The translations under genes and the position numbers were made by a program. Under the pieces are notes generated by a model, which saw nothing but the letters and a program-made list of their open reading frames with translations, was not told the origin of the DNA and ran no database searches. From positions 1 through 64,000 of the forward strand of contig JAFGDP010000106.1 of the NCBI GenBank assembly GCA_016932075.1: a stretch of 64,000 nt of DNA, written 5' to 3'. Shown here piece by piece: positions 47,549 through 56,245 of the stretch (position 1 is the first letter of the stretch; each line of letters begins with the position of its first letter). The stretch is from Chitinispirillaceae bacterium (lineage in GTDB: Bacteria > Fibrobacterota > Chitinivibrionia > Chitinivibrionales > Chitinispirillaceae).

Positions 47549-49465
47549 TCACTTCGTTGATGTTGAAAATGCGACGACTCCTTTTCCCAATCGACTCTTT
47601 TTAGCTCGCAGGTCATAGAGATACATACCTGATCCGAGACCCGTGCTCTCAACCGTGATGCTATTGTCACCAATAACTCCTTGCTGCCGGATTTCTTTCA
47701 CTTTTGTCCCCAGGACATTATACAGGGAGAGAATAACCATTGTTGACTTTGGCAGCTCAAACGAGATCCTGCCCTGCTTGATCATGGCGAAACCAGATGA
47801 TTCAACAGAGCCATGGTCGTCGTTTCCGGGAACGATTGCGGTTATATACGACCCGTATCGGTCGACATTGACCCAATCAAAATCCGCATAGCCAGTAGAG
47901 GACGTTCCGCTCGGGCTGGTCGCAAAGATGCCAATCTTGGCGCCGATCCATTTAGCCGCTGTCGCTGGAAATAGGGAACCGACCTGCGTATAGCGGTTGC
48001 CGTCAATGCTGTATTCAAATTTGCACGAACCGGAAGGTCCGGCAACCGCTATCCTCAGAAACAGTGTGCTGTCGGAAAGTTTGATATCCGACGAGCTTTC
48101 GGTCGCGGAATTGGTGAGGTACAGTCCGTCGGCTTTTTTAACCACGGCAAGCAGGGAGTAGGTCTGGCCGACCACAATGACGCCGGCGCGCTCGCCCGCC
48201 GCTTTTAGATGGGCGGTCAGTTTGGTCGCGAACGAAAATGAGTCAGCTGGAAATTTCTGGAGAAGAAGGTTCGGTACCAATTTGTAATCCGGAATTGCCG
48301 ATGGCAATGCGACCGTATTGAGACGCAGAAATCCTTTGTTTGTGGTGAGACTCAGCCAATCTGGTTTTGAATTGGCATACCACTGCCATTGCAGCCCCAG
48401 CGTGTCCGAACCGAAATTGTCCGATGTCTGCGGGGTTTCGATTGGAGATGTTTGTCCGACCGCAGGTTTCGTGTAAGTTACTACCGGGTTCCCGCAGCCG
48501 TCGCTGTTGGCGTCGGTGCCGATCACGGGCCAGTCATTGACCCATGCCATTGGTTGCAGGTGTACGACGCGGCCATATACGCCCTTGTCCTGAAAGTGGA
48601 TGAACCATGACTGCTTTTCGTCGGGCGTGGTGACCCATCCGCCCTGGTGCGGACCGTTTATAAGCGTGCCGCCCCTTTCCATCACTTTTTTGTATTCCCA
48701 CGGGCCATTGATACTGGTCGCGCGTAACGCCATCTGCCAGCCGTTTGTCACACCACCGGCAGGCGCGAGTATATAGTAGTAATTACCTCGTTTATACAGT
48801 TTGGGGCCTTCTATCGTGACTAGCAGTTCAGGAGAGGTGGTATTGCCGTCAATGACCATGATGCTGTCGGATATCTGCGAGTTGTCCGCCGAAAGTTTGC
48901 GAATGGTCAGGATGCTCTTGAATCCGATGCGCGAGTTGGCATAGGCGTGAACGATATACCCCTGGCCGTTGCTGTCCCAGAACGGGCAGACATCGATCCA
49001 TCCTTTGGTCGACTTGATCAGCTTGAGCATCCAGGGGCCTTCTGCCTTGTCAGCGCGTGCCATGTAAACACCGAAATCAGGATCGCCATACGTAATGTAA
49101 AAAGCACTATCATGGTGCCGGATGCTCGGCGCCCAAACACCGTTGGCAGGTTTGGGAACCGTGAAAGAATCAACAGGGACCTGCTGGTCAAATACTTTTC
49201 CAATAATCCGCCAGTTGACAAGATCGCGCGAGTGAAGGATCTGCAGCCCGGGCGTGCAGTTAAAACTTGATGAGGTCATGTAGTAATCACTGCCGACCCG
49301 TATCAGGTCCGGATCAGAGTAATCGGCATGAATGATGGGATTTTTGTAGGAACCGTTTCCGAGATCAGGTATCCATGGTCCCATCATGTTCAGGGGCTGG
49401 GCGTGAAGAACCGCGAGCGGGAGGGCGCACCCAACTATCGCCATGGCCGGTATTTTTATTTTCAT
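47549..49465 (-). CDS. Secreted GH43 glycosidase with beta-sandwich and sorting tail
   Basis: A 638-residue protein with a signal peptide (1-22). The five-bladed GH43 propeller (about 40-345) has the catalytic-base segment HADYSDPDLIRVG (Asp51 of DPD is the likely base), the central GVWAPSIRHHDS and FYITYGDP blade, and the acid in VTIEGPKLYKRG. A GH43_C2-like concanavalin domain follows (about 350-540; FATKLTAHLKAAGERAGVIV), then a type IX-like tail (LSLYNVLGTKVKEIRQ, GMYLYDLRAKK). GH43 enzymes release arabinose or xylose; in this pectin setting it probably trims arabinan or xylogalacturonan side chains. It is followed by the CE8 gene in one operon. Confidence 0.92.
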   Translation of the reverse strand: MKIKIPAMAIVGCALPLAVLHAQPLNMMGPWIPDLGNGSYKNPIIHADYSDPDLIRVGSDYYMTSSSFNCTPGLQILHSRDLVNWRIIGKVFDQQVPVDSFTVPKPANGVWAPSIRHHDSAFYITYGDPDFGVYMARADKAEGPWMLKLIKSTKGWIDVCPFWDSNGQGYIVHAYANSRIGFKSILTIRKLSADNSQISDSIMVIDGNTTSPELLVTIEGPKLYKRGNYYYILAPAGGVTNGWQMALRATSINGPWEYKKVMERGGTLINGPHQGGWVTTPDEKQSWFIHFQDKGVYGRVVHLQPMAWVNDWPVIGTDANSDGCGNPVVTYTKPAVGQTSPIETPQTSDNFGSDTLGLQWQWYANSKPDWLSLTTNKGFLRLNTVALPSAIPDYKLVPNLLLQKFPADSFSFATKLTAHLKAAGERAGVIVVGQTYSLLAVVKKADGLYLTNSATESSSDIKLSDSTLFLRIAVAGPSGSCKFEYSIDGNRYTQVGSLFPATAAKWIGAKIGIFATSPSGTSSTGYADFDWVNVDRYGSYITAIVPGNDDHGSVESSGFAMIKQGRISFELPKSTMVILSLYNVLGTKVKEIRQQGVIGDNSITVESTGLGSGMYLYDLRAKKSRLGKGVVAFSTSTK

Positions 49466-49519
49466 CAGTTAACGGCTCTCCTTCAATGAATGGCTACGCG
49501 CACTATTTTACAATTGCAG

Positions 49520-49855
49520 TCATGTATCATTCGATTCGTCATTCCGGCGAAGGCCGGAATCCAGAATTGTAATTGACGTATAAAGATCATGCCAATCCTG
49601 ATTGCTTTTCTCGATGAGATTCAATTTCCATTGTCGTTTCCACCCTTTTATACACTTCTCCCGTTTTATGGCGCTTTCCATCGTCGGATGAATCTCAAAC
49701 CAGACCAACGTATGTACCCCGTATCGATGTGTAAATCCGGGGACAACATCATTTTTATGTTCCCAGACTCGTTTAATAATATTTGAGGTCACGCCTGTAT
49801 AGAGAGTTCCGTTCCTCTTGCTTGCCATAATGTAAACAGTTGGTTGCTTTAGCAT
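49520..49855 (-). CDS. Small GIY-YIG nuclease-domain protein inside a repeat-bounded element
   Basis: About 111 residues from the ATG at 49855. A GIY-YIG domain: VYIMASKRNGTLYTGVTSN (the Y...YxG signature), catalytic Arg in IIKRVWEHKN, and a Glu in AIKREKCIKGWKR. It is of the small UvrC-N-like group (YhbQ/COG2827). The C-terminal residues LDSGLRRNDE are read directly from a 28-bp repeat copy (49537-49564), and the frame upstream of the chosen start reads through the second copy (49867-49894) as HSGEGRNP; both are known features of this gene type in many genomes. It interrupts the pectin gene cluster. Confidence 0.9.
   Translation of the reverse strand: MLKQPTVYIMASKRNGTLYTGVTSNIIKRVWEHKNDVVPGFTHRYGVHTLVWFEIHPTMESAIKREKCIKGWKRQWKLNLIEKSNQDWHDLYTSITILDSGLRRNDESNDT
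49537..49564 (+). repeat. 28-bp palindromic repeat, left copy
   Basis: Contains a perfect 8-bp inverted repeat (49541-49548 with 49553-49560) around GAAG, inside a 28-base unit starting CGTC and ending CCAG. An identical copy lies at 49867-49894 in the opposite orientation, so the two bracket the GIY-YIG coding core. The copy lies inside the 3' end of that gene and supplies its last codons. Confidence 0.9.
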
Positions 49856-49866
49856 TTTTATTTTCA

Positions 49867-49894
49867 CTGGATTCCGGCCTTCGCCGGAATGACG
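49867..49894 (-). repeat. 28-bp palindromic repeat, right copy (inverted)
   Basis: Exact 28-of-28 reverse complement of 49537-49564, located just before the GIY-YIG start. Unit and orientation resemble dispersed REP-like elements found beside small GIY-YIG genes in unrelated bacteria. Confidence 0.9.
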
Positions 49895-49943
49895 TTTATT
49901 CATCTTTAGCCATTCAGGACAGAAACTATGAATGCGACCCTTA

Positions 49944-51188
49944 TTAGTAATGCGCCCTGAGTACGCTCCTGATCGCCTTGCCGCTCCGGTCATTAAACAG
50001 GGAAACTACATATAGTCCATGCCCCGGCAACCTGCAACCTATAATGGATTGTCCGCTCTGGCGGAACCTGTATAGCATCCTGCCACTGGTCGTCATGACT
50101 ACCACCCTATACTCGCCCGGAAAGTCAGCCCAGATGCGCAGGGAGTTCAACGCATCCGGCATCACATCGAGAAGTGTTTTTTCCTTATGCAAACTTTGAC
50201 CCGACGTAACGCTGGTATTTCCCGTATACTGCTCCCCGATCGACGCATTTGGTCCTGCGCCGGCGGACACAATGCTTTTAACCTGTGCTGTCGCATCGAG
50301 GGTATACGAATAGTAACTTTTAATATCGTATGGCGGTGTCGTCACATTTCCGGTGTTTGACCCGCTGCACCCGCTGAACTGAAGGCCGGAGATGTATAGC
50401 TTGGCGTTATCGCTGATCTGCACCGGGTTCTTTGCATTTTCAAAATAACTGTTTTCTATGATCACCCTCGCTTCGCCGCGGGCCAGATTCCCGTAGCTCA
50501 TTGATTTTCTGACAAAATTGTTGTACAGATGCCCGATCCCCATGTCGAAGCTCGGGTTCCGCTGGTTGGTGCTGTCGAAATAGCAGTGATGGATCGTGGT
50601 CCTGAAATCGGTCGCCGAGGTCCAGCCGACGCCGAAGGTCTTGTTGTGATTGCTCATGTGCACCCAGGATACGGTCACATAATCACACGCATGGCGCAGG
50701 TCGATCAGGCCGTCGCAATTGTGGGTGAACCAGCAGTGGTCGATCCAGAGGTGGTGGCAGCTGTCCGCCTGTATACCGTCCCAGTCCGTATCTTTGCAGT
50801 CGTAATTTCCCTCCACATACGAGTCGCGGTTGATGAGGTTCCTGATGATAATATTCTGTTGGAGAATGATATGGAGCTCTATCTGGTACAGTGTCGCGTC
50901 ATTTCCAAGTCCGACAATGGTCTTGTTGGATTTGACATTAACGCCATCGCCTTTGTTGGGAGGCGTGATTCTGCCCTTTACAAGAATGATATACGGATCC
51001 GACGACTCGGCATATTTCTTGAGATCGGCGAATGTGGTAGCGGTCACTGTTTTTCCGCCCGCCCCGCCGGTGGTGGTGGTGAGCCCTTTTCCGCTTATTG
51101 CGGCGAATCCGTCGGGTTTGTCCTGGGAAAACGCGAGACTACATACCAGAATGGCAATTAAACCGGTAAGTTTTTTCTGGCTGTTCAT
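49944..51188 (-). CDS. Secreted PL1 pectate lyase with sorting tail
   Basis: A 414-residue protein with a signal peptide (1-21) and a right-handed beta-helix. Motifs: SNKTIVGLG, LWIDHCWFTHNCDGLIDLRHACDYVTVSW (the WiDH and vtvSW motifs with calcium-binding Asp residues) and NQRNPSFDMGIGHLYNN. The usual RxPRxR is changed: the first Arg (proton-abstracting in PelC) remains, but the second is Ser and the third is Asp, so substrate binding may differ. The C-terminus is a type IX-like tail (YRVVVMTTSGRMLYRFRQ, HGLYVVSLFNDRSG). It cleaves or binds polygalacturonate. The GIY-YIG element lies between it and the GH43 gene. Confidence 0.92.
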   Translation of the reverse strand: MNSQKKLTGLIAILVCSLAFSQDKPDGFAAISGKGLTTTTGGAGGKTVTATTFADLKKYAESSDPYIILVKGRITPPNKGDGVNVKSNKTIVGLGNDATLYQIELHIILQQNIIIRNLINRDSYVEGNYDCKDTDWDGIQADSCHHLWIDHCWFTHNCDGLIDLRHACDYVTVSWVHMSNHNKTFGVGWTSATDFRTTIHHCYFDSTNQRNPSFDMGIGHLYNNFVRKSMSYGNLARGEARVIIENSYFENAKNPVQISDNAKLYISGLQFSGCSGSNTGNVTTPPYDIKSYYSYTLDATAQVKSIVSAGAGPNASIGEQYTGNTSVTSGQSLHKEKTLLDVMPDALNSLRIWADFPGEYRVVVMTTSGRMLYRFRQSGQSIIGCRLPGHGLYVVSLFNDRSGKAIRSVLRAHY

Positions 51189-51294
51189 GATGAATCCTCC
51201 TCAATGTGTAACTATACAGACTCAAATAGGAATTTGACGGTGGAAAAAGATAGTGCACGCTCAAACGCATTCATAGCATTCTTGCTCTGTTTCT

Positions 51295-51612
51295 TTACCG
51301 TAAAGATATAGCTTCGTATATGATAGAACGTTTCTGTGCCTTTGACGCTTCGAAAGCAGCCGGATATTTTTCGTGAATTTTCATCATTCGCCCATCTCTC
51401 TCTGCGAGATTGTTATTAAAAGGTATCTTGAAATCATGCATATATCCCAACACTTCCGCTTAATGTTCCGCCAAGCGCGACAGATAGTTTCGCGCATCAT
51501 TTTAGGCGATTCGACCTCGAACACGATTCCCTTCGTACTTACAACGCTTGGGATTAATCCGGAGTCCCTGACGGATAATACGATCATACTTCCAGTACGT
51601 CTTCCAGATTCC
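51295..51612 (-). pseudogene. Decayed IS66-family transposase (TnpC) C-terminal fragment
   Basis: Reading the minus strand in one frame gives YDRIIRQGLRINP, then a stop, NDARNYLSRLAEH, another stop, and AEVLGYMHDFKIPFNNNLAERDGRMMK. This matches the conserved end of IS66 TnpC (the YDxILxxGLxxNP, KQSKARNLLDRL and FDNNLAERDxRMMK blocks), with two in-frame stops and a divergent tail after RMMK. Only about 100 codons remain and no terminal inverted repeat was found. It sits nine bases after the stop of the downstream-facing PL1 gene, so it marks a past insertion or rearrangement in the pectin locus. Nothing else is seen in the 51189-51620 gap. Confidence 0.8.
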
Positions 51613-51620
51613 TCCTGCTT

Positions 51621-52838
51621 TTAATGCATAACAATTTTTCTGATTGTATTTCCCTGATGGCTTTCTAAGCGAATAAAATAGAAACCCTTTGGAACAGAAC
51701 TAAAATTTTCCACATTTTTTCTCTCGCCAACATTCTCCATCCTTACCAATTTTCCCGCTATACTGTATAAGGTTATCCGTTTGATATCAGAATGGCTTCC
51801 GTTAAGCACAATGGATAGGTTACCAGACAATGAACTTGAATAAATGACATACTTATCCGATGTTGAGGTGTTGGCGCCACGGAAAGCTGTGACCTTCGTA
51901 TTGCTGAACACGTTTCCTGCGCCAGCTCGTACGATACCCATAACATCCTCAACCTTGTCCATTGAAAATGAGTACGGCGGTGTAAAAACAGGGAATTTAT
52001 TCGGGGCATAGGTGGGCTGGGATGCACCGTTCGAGAACTTAAGGTCGGCCCATCCGATTTGGCCGTCATTGGCCATCCCACTATAGTCTTGCCAAGGGGT
52101 ATTAACGTCATCAAAATGGCTGTTTTCCACCCTGATTCGACAATGTACACCAGTTCCAATGCAATACAGGCTACCCGTACTGTTGTAATAATTGTTATAG
52201 ATGTGCACATGGCCGAAACGCACACGGGGCATCCGCTGATCGCACTTTTCAGCAAACCAGTTATGGTGCATGGTCACATGCAATTTGCCTTCATCTGCGG
52301 TTACATCATCTCCGTTCCCAATAAGTATGGTGTTTCTGTGCTCTGTCTGGTTGACATAGTAGAACTTACACCATGAAACAGTAACATAGTCGGATTGACG
52401 AACGATGTCCAGTGAGCCATCCGCGCCGTCCCAGAACTCACATTTGTGTATAAACGCTTTTGTCGCTCCCGAAAGCTCCATTGCGTCTGTACTAGAGGGT
52501 CCTATCGTAAGGTTCTGGAAGATGTAATTGGTTCCACCAACTTTTATTCTTCCTCCGTAAAGACCAGAAGAGGCGTTTGCTCCGACGATCGTCTTGTTCG
52601 AACCGATCGAGACCTCTCCCACATTTAGTCTTCCACTTACAATGATAACGGCAGCGTTGTTGTTACCCACAGCGTTTTTAAAATCAGATGCCGATGATAC
52701 GGTTTTCGGCGATGCATTACCCCCTCCTGTCGTCCCTTCTGCATACCCATCTGCAACGGCGATTGTCTGTGCATCCGTGCTGGAAATGGCCACAAAGGCA
52801 ATCAAACCAAAAACGACATTATTGAAATACATTTTCAT
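51621..52838 (-). CDS. Secreted PL1 pectate lyase with sorting tail
   Basis: About 405 residues from the ATG at 52838, which has a GGAGGA site; an ATG five codons upstream is weaker. A signal peptide ends near SSTDAQ. The beta-helix has SNKTIVGANAS, AFIHKCEFWDGADGSLDI, YVTVSWCKFYYV and the complete QRMPRVRFGHVHIYNNYYN motif, so it should be a fully active pectate lyase. A type IX-like tail ends it (ITLYSIAGKLVRMENVG, KGFYFIRLESHQGN). It is first in the minus-strand pectin run and is directly followed by the IS66 remnant. Confidence 0.94.
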   Translation of the reverse strand: MKMYFNNVVFGLIAFVAISSTDAQTIAVADGYAEGTTGGGNASPKTVSSASDFKNAVGNNNAAVIIVSGRLNVGEVSIGSNKTIVGANASSGLYGGRIKVGGTNYIFQNLTIGPSSTDAMELSGATKAFIHKCEFWDGADGSLDIVRQSDYVTVSWCKFYYVNQTEHRNTILIGNGDDVTADEGKLHVTMHHNWFAEKCDQRMPRVRFGHVHIYNNYYNSTGSLYCIGTGVHCRIRVENSHFDDVNTPWQDYSGMANDGQIGWADLKFSNGASQPTYAPNKFPVFTPPYSFSMDKVEDVMGIVRAGAGNVFSNTKVTAFRGANTSTSDKYVIYSSSLSGNLSIVLNGSHSDIKRITLYSIAGKLVRMENVGERKNVENFSSVPKGFYFIRLESHQGNTIRKIVMH

Positions 52839-53006
52839 AATTCCTCCGTTCATTTTGGATTCCTCGATAGTGGAATTACCATCAAGGGATAGAGAAATAA
52901 CCTACTTTTATTCTACTCTTTAGGGTCGCATAAACTAAGCCGGCAAAGCCGGAAAAAGTGCTATCGTATGGCTTCGCGGCATAAGAGTCGCTACGTCCAA
53001 AAAATC

Positions 53007-53027
53007 TACGCTAAAAGCGTATATTTT
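53007..53027. terminator. Small bidirectional hairpin
   Basis: A 6-bp stem (53007-53012 with 53016-53021), 3-base loop, followed by TATTTTT on the plus strand and GATTTTTT on the minus strand. It could terminate the lipoprotein gene transcript coming from 53187. Confidence 0.55.
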
Positions 53028-53095
53028 TAAGACAGAGACTCTAATCCTGCTCCTTTTCCATAAAACGTTAAAGATTATTCACTCCGTTCTCCAAG

Positions 53096-53155
53096 TCTTT
53101 CTGAAATGCCACGAGCGTTTGCCATCGGCATTATCGGTATCTCATTTCAGAAAGA
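53096..53155. repeat. 13-bp perfect inverted repeat with 34-base spacer
   Basis: Arms 53096-53108 and 53143-53155 are exact reverse complements. It lies 32 bases after the lipoprotein gene stop in the 333-base gap 52854-53186, so it is likely a 3'-end mRNA structure; with the hairpin at 53007 it may form a two-part terminator. The rest of the gap shows no gene. Confidence 0.6.
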
Positions 53156-53186
53156 ATCTAGTTGAACAGTAACCTCTATGTTCTGT

Positions 53187-54830
53187 TTAATTGCCGAATC
53201 GAACCAGCAGGTCGTCCTTCCGCTGATTCATATAATTCAACTTGATCCACTCGGGATTCCTGGCAACAGTACAGATGCGTACTTCATCTATCGCTCCGCC
53301 AAAGTAGAGTCCGTCTGATCCATCCGGCAGCAGGCGCCTGCCGATTTCCACGTTGAACGATTCCATGCGCGACCCGTCGTTGCTGTCAAACGTCTTGCTG
53401 CTGTCGACACACACGCCATCTACGTATAAACATTGAGATGTTCCGTTACGTACGGCGTAGAGATGCACCCATTTGCCGGACGAATACGGAAATTCCGTAA
53501 TCTCCCATCCTTTTTCAGGAAGGTCGCGATACTCTGAAAACCGCCAGTTGGAATTATGGATCCTGAGGTAATACTGCACATCGCCTTTGCCAAGAATGAC
53601 GCGATTATAGTCAAGACTGTCGGCATTGACCCAGGTAGATATCGAATAGTTCCCGTCTGCCGGAAAATTCAGTTTCCCTGATGCGGTATTCGGCATGACG
53701 ATATGGCTCTTATCGTCGTTCACGAACAATCCGGCCCCGCCAATCATTCCTTCAGCCGATCCGACGTTTACAGGCGTGCCGTGAAATCCGCTCGATGTCG
53801 CATCCCTTGCCTGGCCATTTCCCTGTCCGGAAAGGTGCCAGACCCCGCCAAATTCCAGGGCGGTATCGAACACCGGTCGAGAGGGTGTGACCGGTCCGGC
53901 CGCAGGATTTCCCCAGAGCATAGCAAACGATTGGCTCGTATTGTTGCCGTAGACCGTATCTACCCTTACCCATATCTCTGCCAGTTGGCCGCTTGCATCC
54001 CACCGTTCGATTTCAAATGGCAGCGGGATCGAATCTGCGTCCGGCCTGATAATCCGCAGATCGCTTCCATCCGCTTTTGCTTCCCCGAAAGTAAAGTTGC
54101 CGGCGTTCAGCCGGACAAGAACGGGAAAGCCGTACACATCCGCAGACACATCAGCGCCCGAGGATGTCGTATTCAGAAACACTGCCCGGGAGAACAGCCA
54201 GCCGTTATACGGAACCAGTGTCACCTGACCCGGCCCGGCAACGATATTTGGAATGATTACCGGATCGACGGATGACTCGTTGCTGATTATTCTCACGGCA
54301 AACGTTCCTGCGGGCAGGTCGGACAGCGTATAGAAACCATCAACATCGGCCTCAACCAGCCTTTCCAGCCCCTTTATTTGAACGAAACGCCGCTCCGTAC
54401 GGGCATTAAAATCGACTTTGCCCTTTATCGTGGCGAACGGGCGCAGCGTATCGGTATTCAGGTTGATGGTGCGGGACGCTCCGGCCGCAACCGCGAATCG
54501 CAACAGAACCGCTTCCCCGGTTTTATCCGTTACCTCTATTGCATATATCCCGGTATCGAGCGAATCGATGGTGAATGATCCGCTGGCATCGGCAATCAGA
54601 TCGATATAGCTCCGCGCTGCCCGTTTGGGCAATAGTAATTGCTTTACATAATCGGCCCGTCGAAGTCTGACCGTCGCCCCTGCGGCCGGGACGCCGTCTG
54701 ATGTGTACACCGCGGCGATTACGCGCGCATTGCCCTGCTCGCTCGTTCCGGCAAGGTCAGGCCCGATCATGGTGCAACCGCACCCGATCGCCAACGCGGC
54801 GGCAAACATATTAATCAGCTTTTTCATCAT
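53187..54830 (-). CDS. Surface lipoprotein: carboxypeptidase-regulatory-like, DUF2341 and LamG domains
   Basis: About 547 residues. The start (ATGATG at 54830/54827, AAAGG upstream) lies inside the 3' end of the TIGR02147 gene. A short hydrophobic N-terminus ends in cysteines (AAALAIGCGCT), fitting a lipoprotein. Residues about 30-110 and 115-190 are carboxypeptidase-regulatory-like beta sandwiches (GVPAAGATVRLRRADYV; FYTLSDLPAGTFAVRI). DUF2341 follows (about 205-310; GFPVLVRLNAGNF, AEIWVRVDTVYGNNTSQ), then a LamG/concanavalin domain (about 325-530; FSEYRDLPEKGW, VHLYAVRNGTSQCLYVDG). No sorting tail. It is probably displayed on the outer membrane and binds glycans or protein; its regulator partner lies immediately upstream. 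Confidence 0.85.
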   Translation of the reverse strand: MMKKLINMFAAALAIGCGCTMIGPDLAGTSEQGNARVIAAVYTSDGVPAAGATVRLRRADYVKQLLLPKRAARSYIDLIADASGSFTIDSLDTGIYAIEVTDKTGEAVLLRFAVAAGASRTINLNTDTLRPFATIKGKVDFNARTERRFVQIKGLERLVEADVDGFYTLSDLPAGTFAVRIISNESSVDPVIIPNIVAGPGQVTLVPYNGWLFSRAVFLNTTSSGADVSADVYGFPVLVRLNAGNFTFGEAKADGSDLRIIRPDADSIPLPFEIERWDASGQLAEIWVRVDTVYGNNTSQSFAMLWGNPAAGPVTPSRPVFDTALEFGGVWHLSGQGNGQARDATSSGFHGTPVNVGSAEGMIGGAGLFVNDDKSHIVMPNTASGKLNFPADGNYSISTWVNADSLDYNRVILGKGDVQYYLRIHNSNWRFSEYRDLPEKGWEITEFPYSSGKWVHLYAVRNGTSQCLYVDGVCVDSSKTFDSNDGSRMESFNVEIGRRLLPDGSDGLYFGGAIDEVRICTVARNPEWIKLNYMNQRKDDLLVRFGN

Positions 54831-55668
54831 CAGACCTTTGTGAAGGCAATGACTGGCCCACGGGAAAAAATTCAACTACGAGCGAGTAAAAGCTGTCGGG
54901 TTTAATTGATCCGTCTCCGGTCAGCGTGACGATTCTCTTCCTGAAATCCGCGATCTCCCGTTTCAGGTCGGCCAGCCGGGAACGCGGCACCGCCATGATC
55001 ACGCTCGAAATATCGCGCTGCGACGGCGGAAACCGGTCGATCGCCTCGAGACCCAGCCGCGCGTATTCCCGGTTAAGCGCGCGTACCGCCAGGGAATTGA
55101 CTTCAGCGCCGGTCGTGATGTCCGGGTCGGCCTGCGCGTACCCGCCCCCGTTTTTTTTCTTCAGAAATCCAAGAGTGAGCAAAAGCTCAACGCTTTCGCG
55201 CGCCTCCAAAGTTTTTATCGGCGGGTGCACCGATTTTGCGAGCAGCGAAAAATCATTGTTCCATTCCATGGCAACCGCAAGCTCCCGGATAACCGGGTGA
55301 TACCATTTTTCATAGTACTCAAAAAGGTGTACCGGAATCAGCTTTTGCGGCTTGCGGTAGCGCAGGCCCCGCAGGATCGCCAGATGCTTTTTCTTGGCCT
55401 CCTCGCTTTTCGCCTGGTTGAACAGCACCAGATTCTCGAAAAACCGGCCGTCGCGTTCAGAAAGACCAAGACCTTTGACGAATGACGCAATGGATGCGGA
55501 GGTCAAATTTCTCTTGCCGGCAGCGACTTCGCGGTAAATTGAAGGTGATTTGAGCCCTGACTTGAGGCAGAACTGGCGATAAGAAAAATAGCGAGAGGAC
55601 TTCTTCTTCTGATTGTAGAAATCCGAAAGAAAGGCGCGATAATCGGTATAAAATTCCAGGGATTGCAT
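54811..55668 (-). CDS. TIGR02147 family (Fibrobacter paralogous) putative regulator
   Basis: A 285-residue cytosolic protein. It opens FYTDYRAFLSDFYNQKKK and RYFSYRQFCLKSGLKSPSIYREVAAGKRNLT, the signature of TIGR02147, followed by a helix-turn-helix-like segment and a helical body with FFENLVLFNQAKSEEAKK. The C-terminal part (DISSVIMAVPRSRLADLKREIADFR, VVEFFPVG) is also family-typical. Fibrobacter genomes carry dozens of paralogues, whose targets are unknown. Its stop overlaps the lipoprotein gene start, so the two are translationally coupled and probably functionally paired. The other side faces the AT-rich control region. Confidence 0.92.
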   Translation of the reverse strand: MQSLEFYTDYRAFLSDFYNQKKKSSRYFSYRQFCLKSGLKSPSIYREVAAGKRNLTSASIASFVKGLGLSERDGRFFENLVLFNQAKSEEAKKKHLAILRGLRYRKPQKLIPVHLFEYYEKWYHPVIRELAVAMEWNNDFSLLAKSVHPPIKTLEARESVELLLTLGFLKKKNGGGYAQADPDITTGAEVNSLAVRALNREYARLGLEAIDRFPPSQRDISSVIMAVPRSRLADLKREIADFRKRIVTLTGDGSIKPDSFYSLVVEFFPVGQSLPSQRSDDEKAD

Positions 55669-56245
55669 TGCTGTTTAATATAAGCGGAAAACGTGCCTTT
55701 TTCTTGATATTTTTAAATTTATATCAAATTTCCGTACACATTTGAGTACATTTTTTTGCCGCAGATTAATTATAAATTATTGTTAATAATCTAAATACAA
55801 ATAATCTAATACGGTGATAATTTATTTTTTTTATATTTAACAATAATTTCAGGTACATTATGCATGCGGATTTTTCACGTCACCCATGAACGGTTGCACT
55901 TACAAAGGCATCGCCTTTTGCGCAGAAACCTGCAGAATGAATCACAAGTCATAAACCAACCCTGTTTTTTGACTATTTCTTTTTTTATTATGATGATACA
56001 AGCGCTGCCAGGATTTTCCATGCTGTGGTCAATTGCGGTAATGGATTGAGTTCATGGACATTAATGTCCACAATTTACTTAATAAAAAAATAAAATCCAT
56101 CAATAATTTTTAGTTTGTATTTATATTATATGCGAAATATCTGAGGGGAAAGAATAATTTGTTGCGTGTATTTAATCGTATAAATCACCTGTTAATTTCA
56201 ACGGTTGCATTACCCACCCTTATTTTGCAAAGAAAGGATCGTGGT
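55669..56245. promoter_or_regulatory. AT-rich divergent control region with inverted and direct repeats
   Basis: 577 bases without a convincing gene between the TIGR02147 gene (leftward) and the helical-repeat gene (rightward), much richer in A and T than its surroundings. It holds a perfect 13-bp inverted repeat (55774-55786 with 55837-55849, 50-base spacer) and a 10-base direct repeat AATAATCTAA at 55785-55794 and 55800-55809. These are plausible protein-binding sites for control of one or both flanking operons. Confidence 0.5.

Noticed and set aside
51373..51624. An 83-codon plus-strand open frame
   Set aside because: It is antisense to the IS66 transposase remnant, which explains the sequence better.
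55864..56049. A 61-codon open frame in the AT-rich control region
   Set aside because: No ribosome-binding site, no recognisable pattern, and AT-rich composition unlike the flanking genes.
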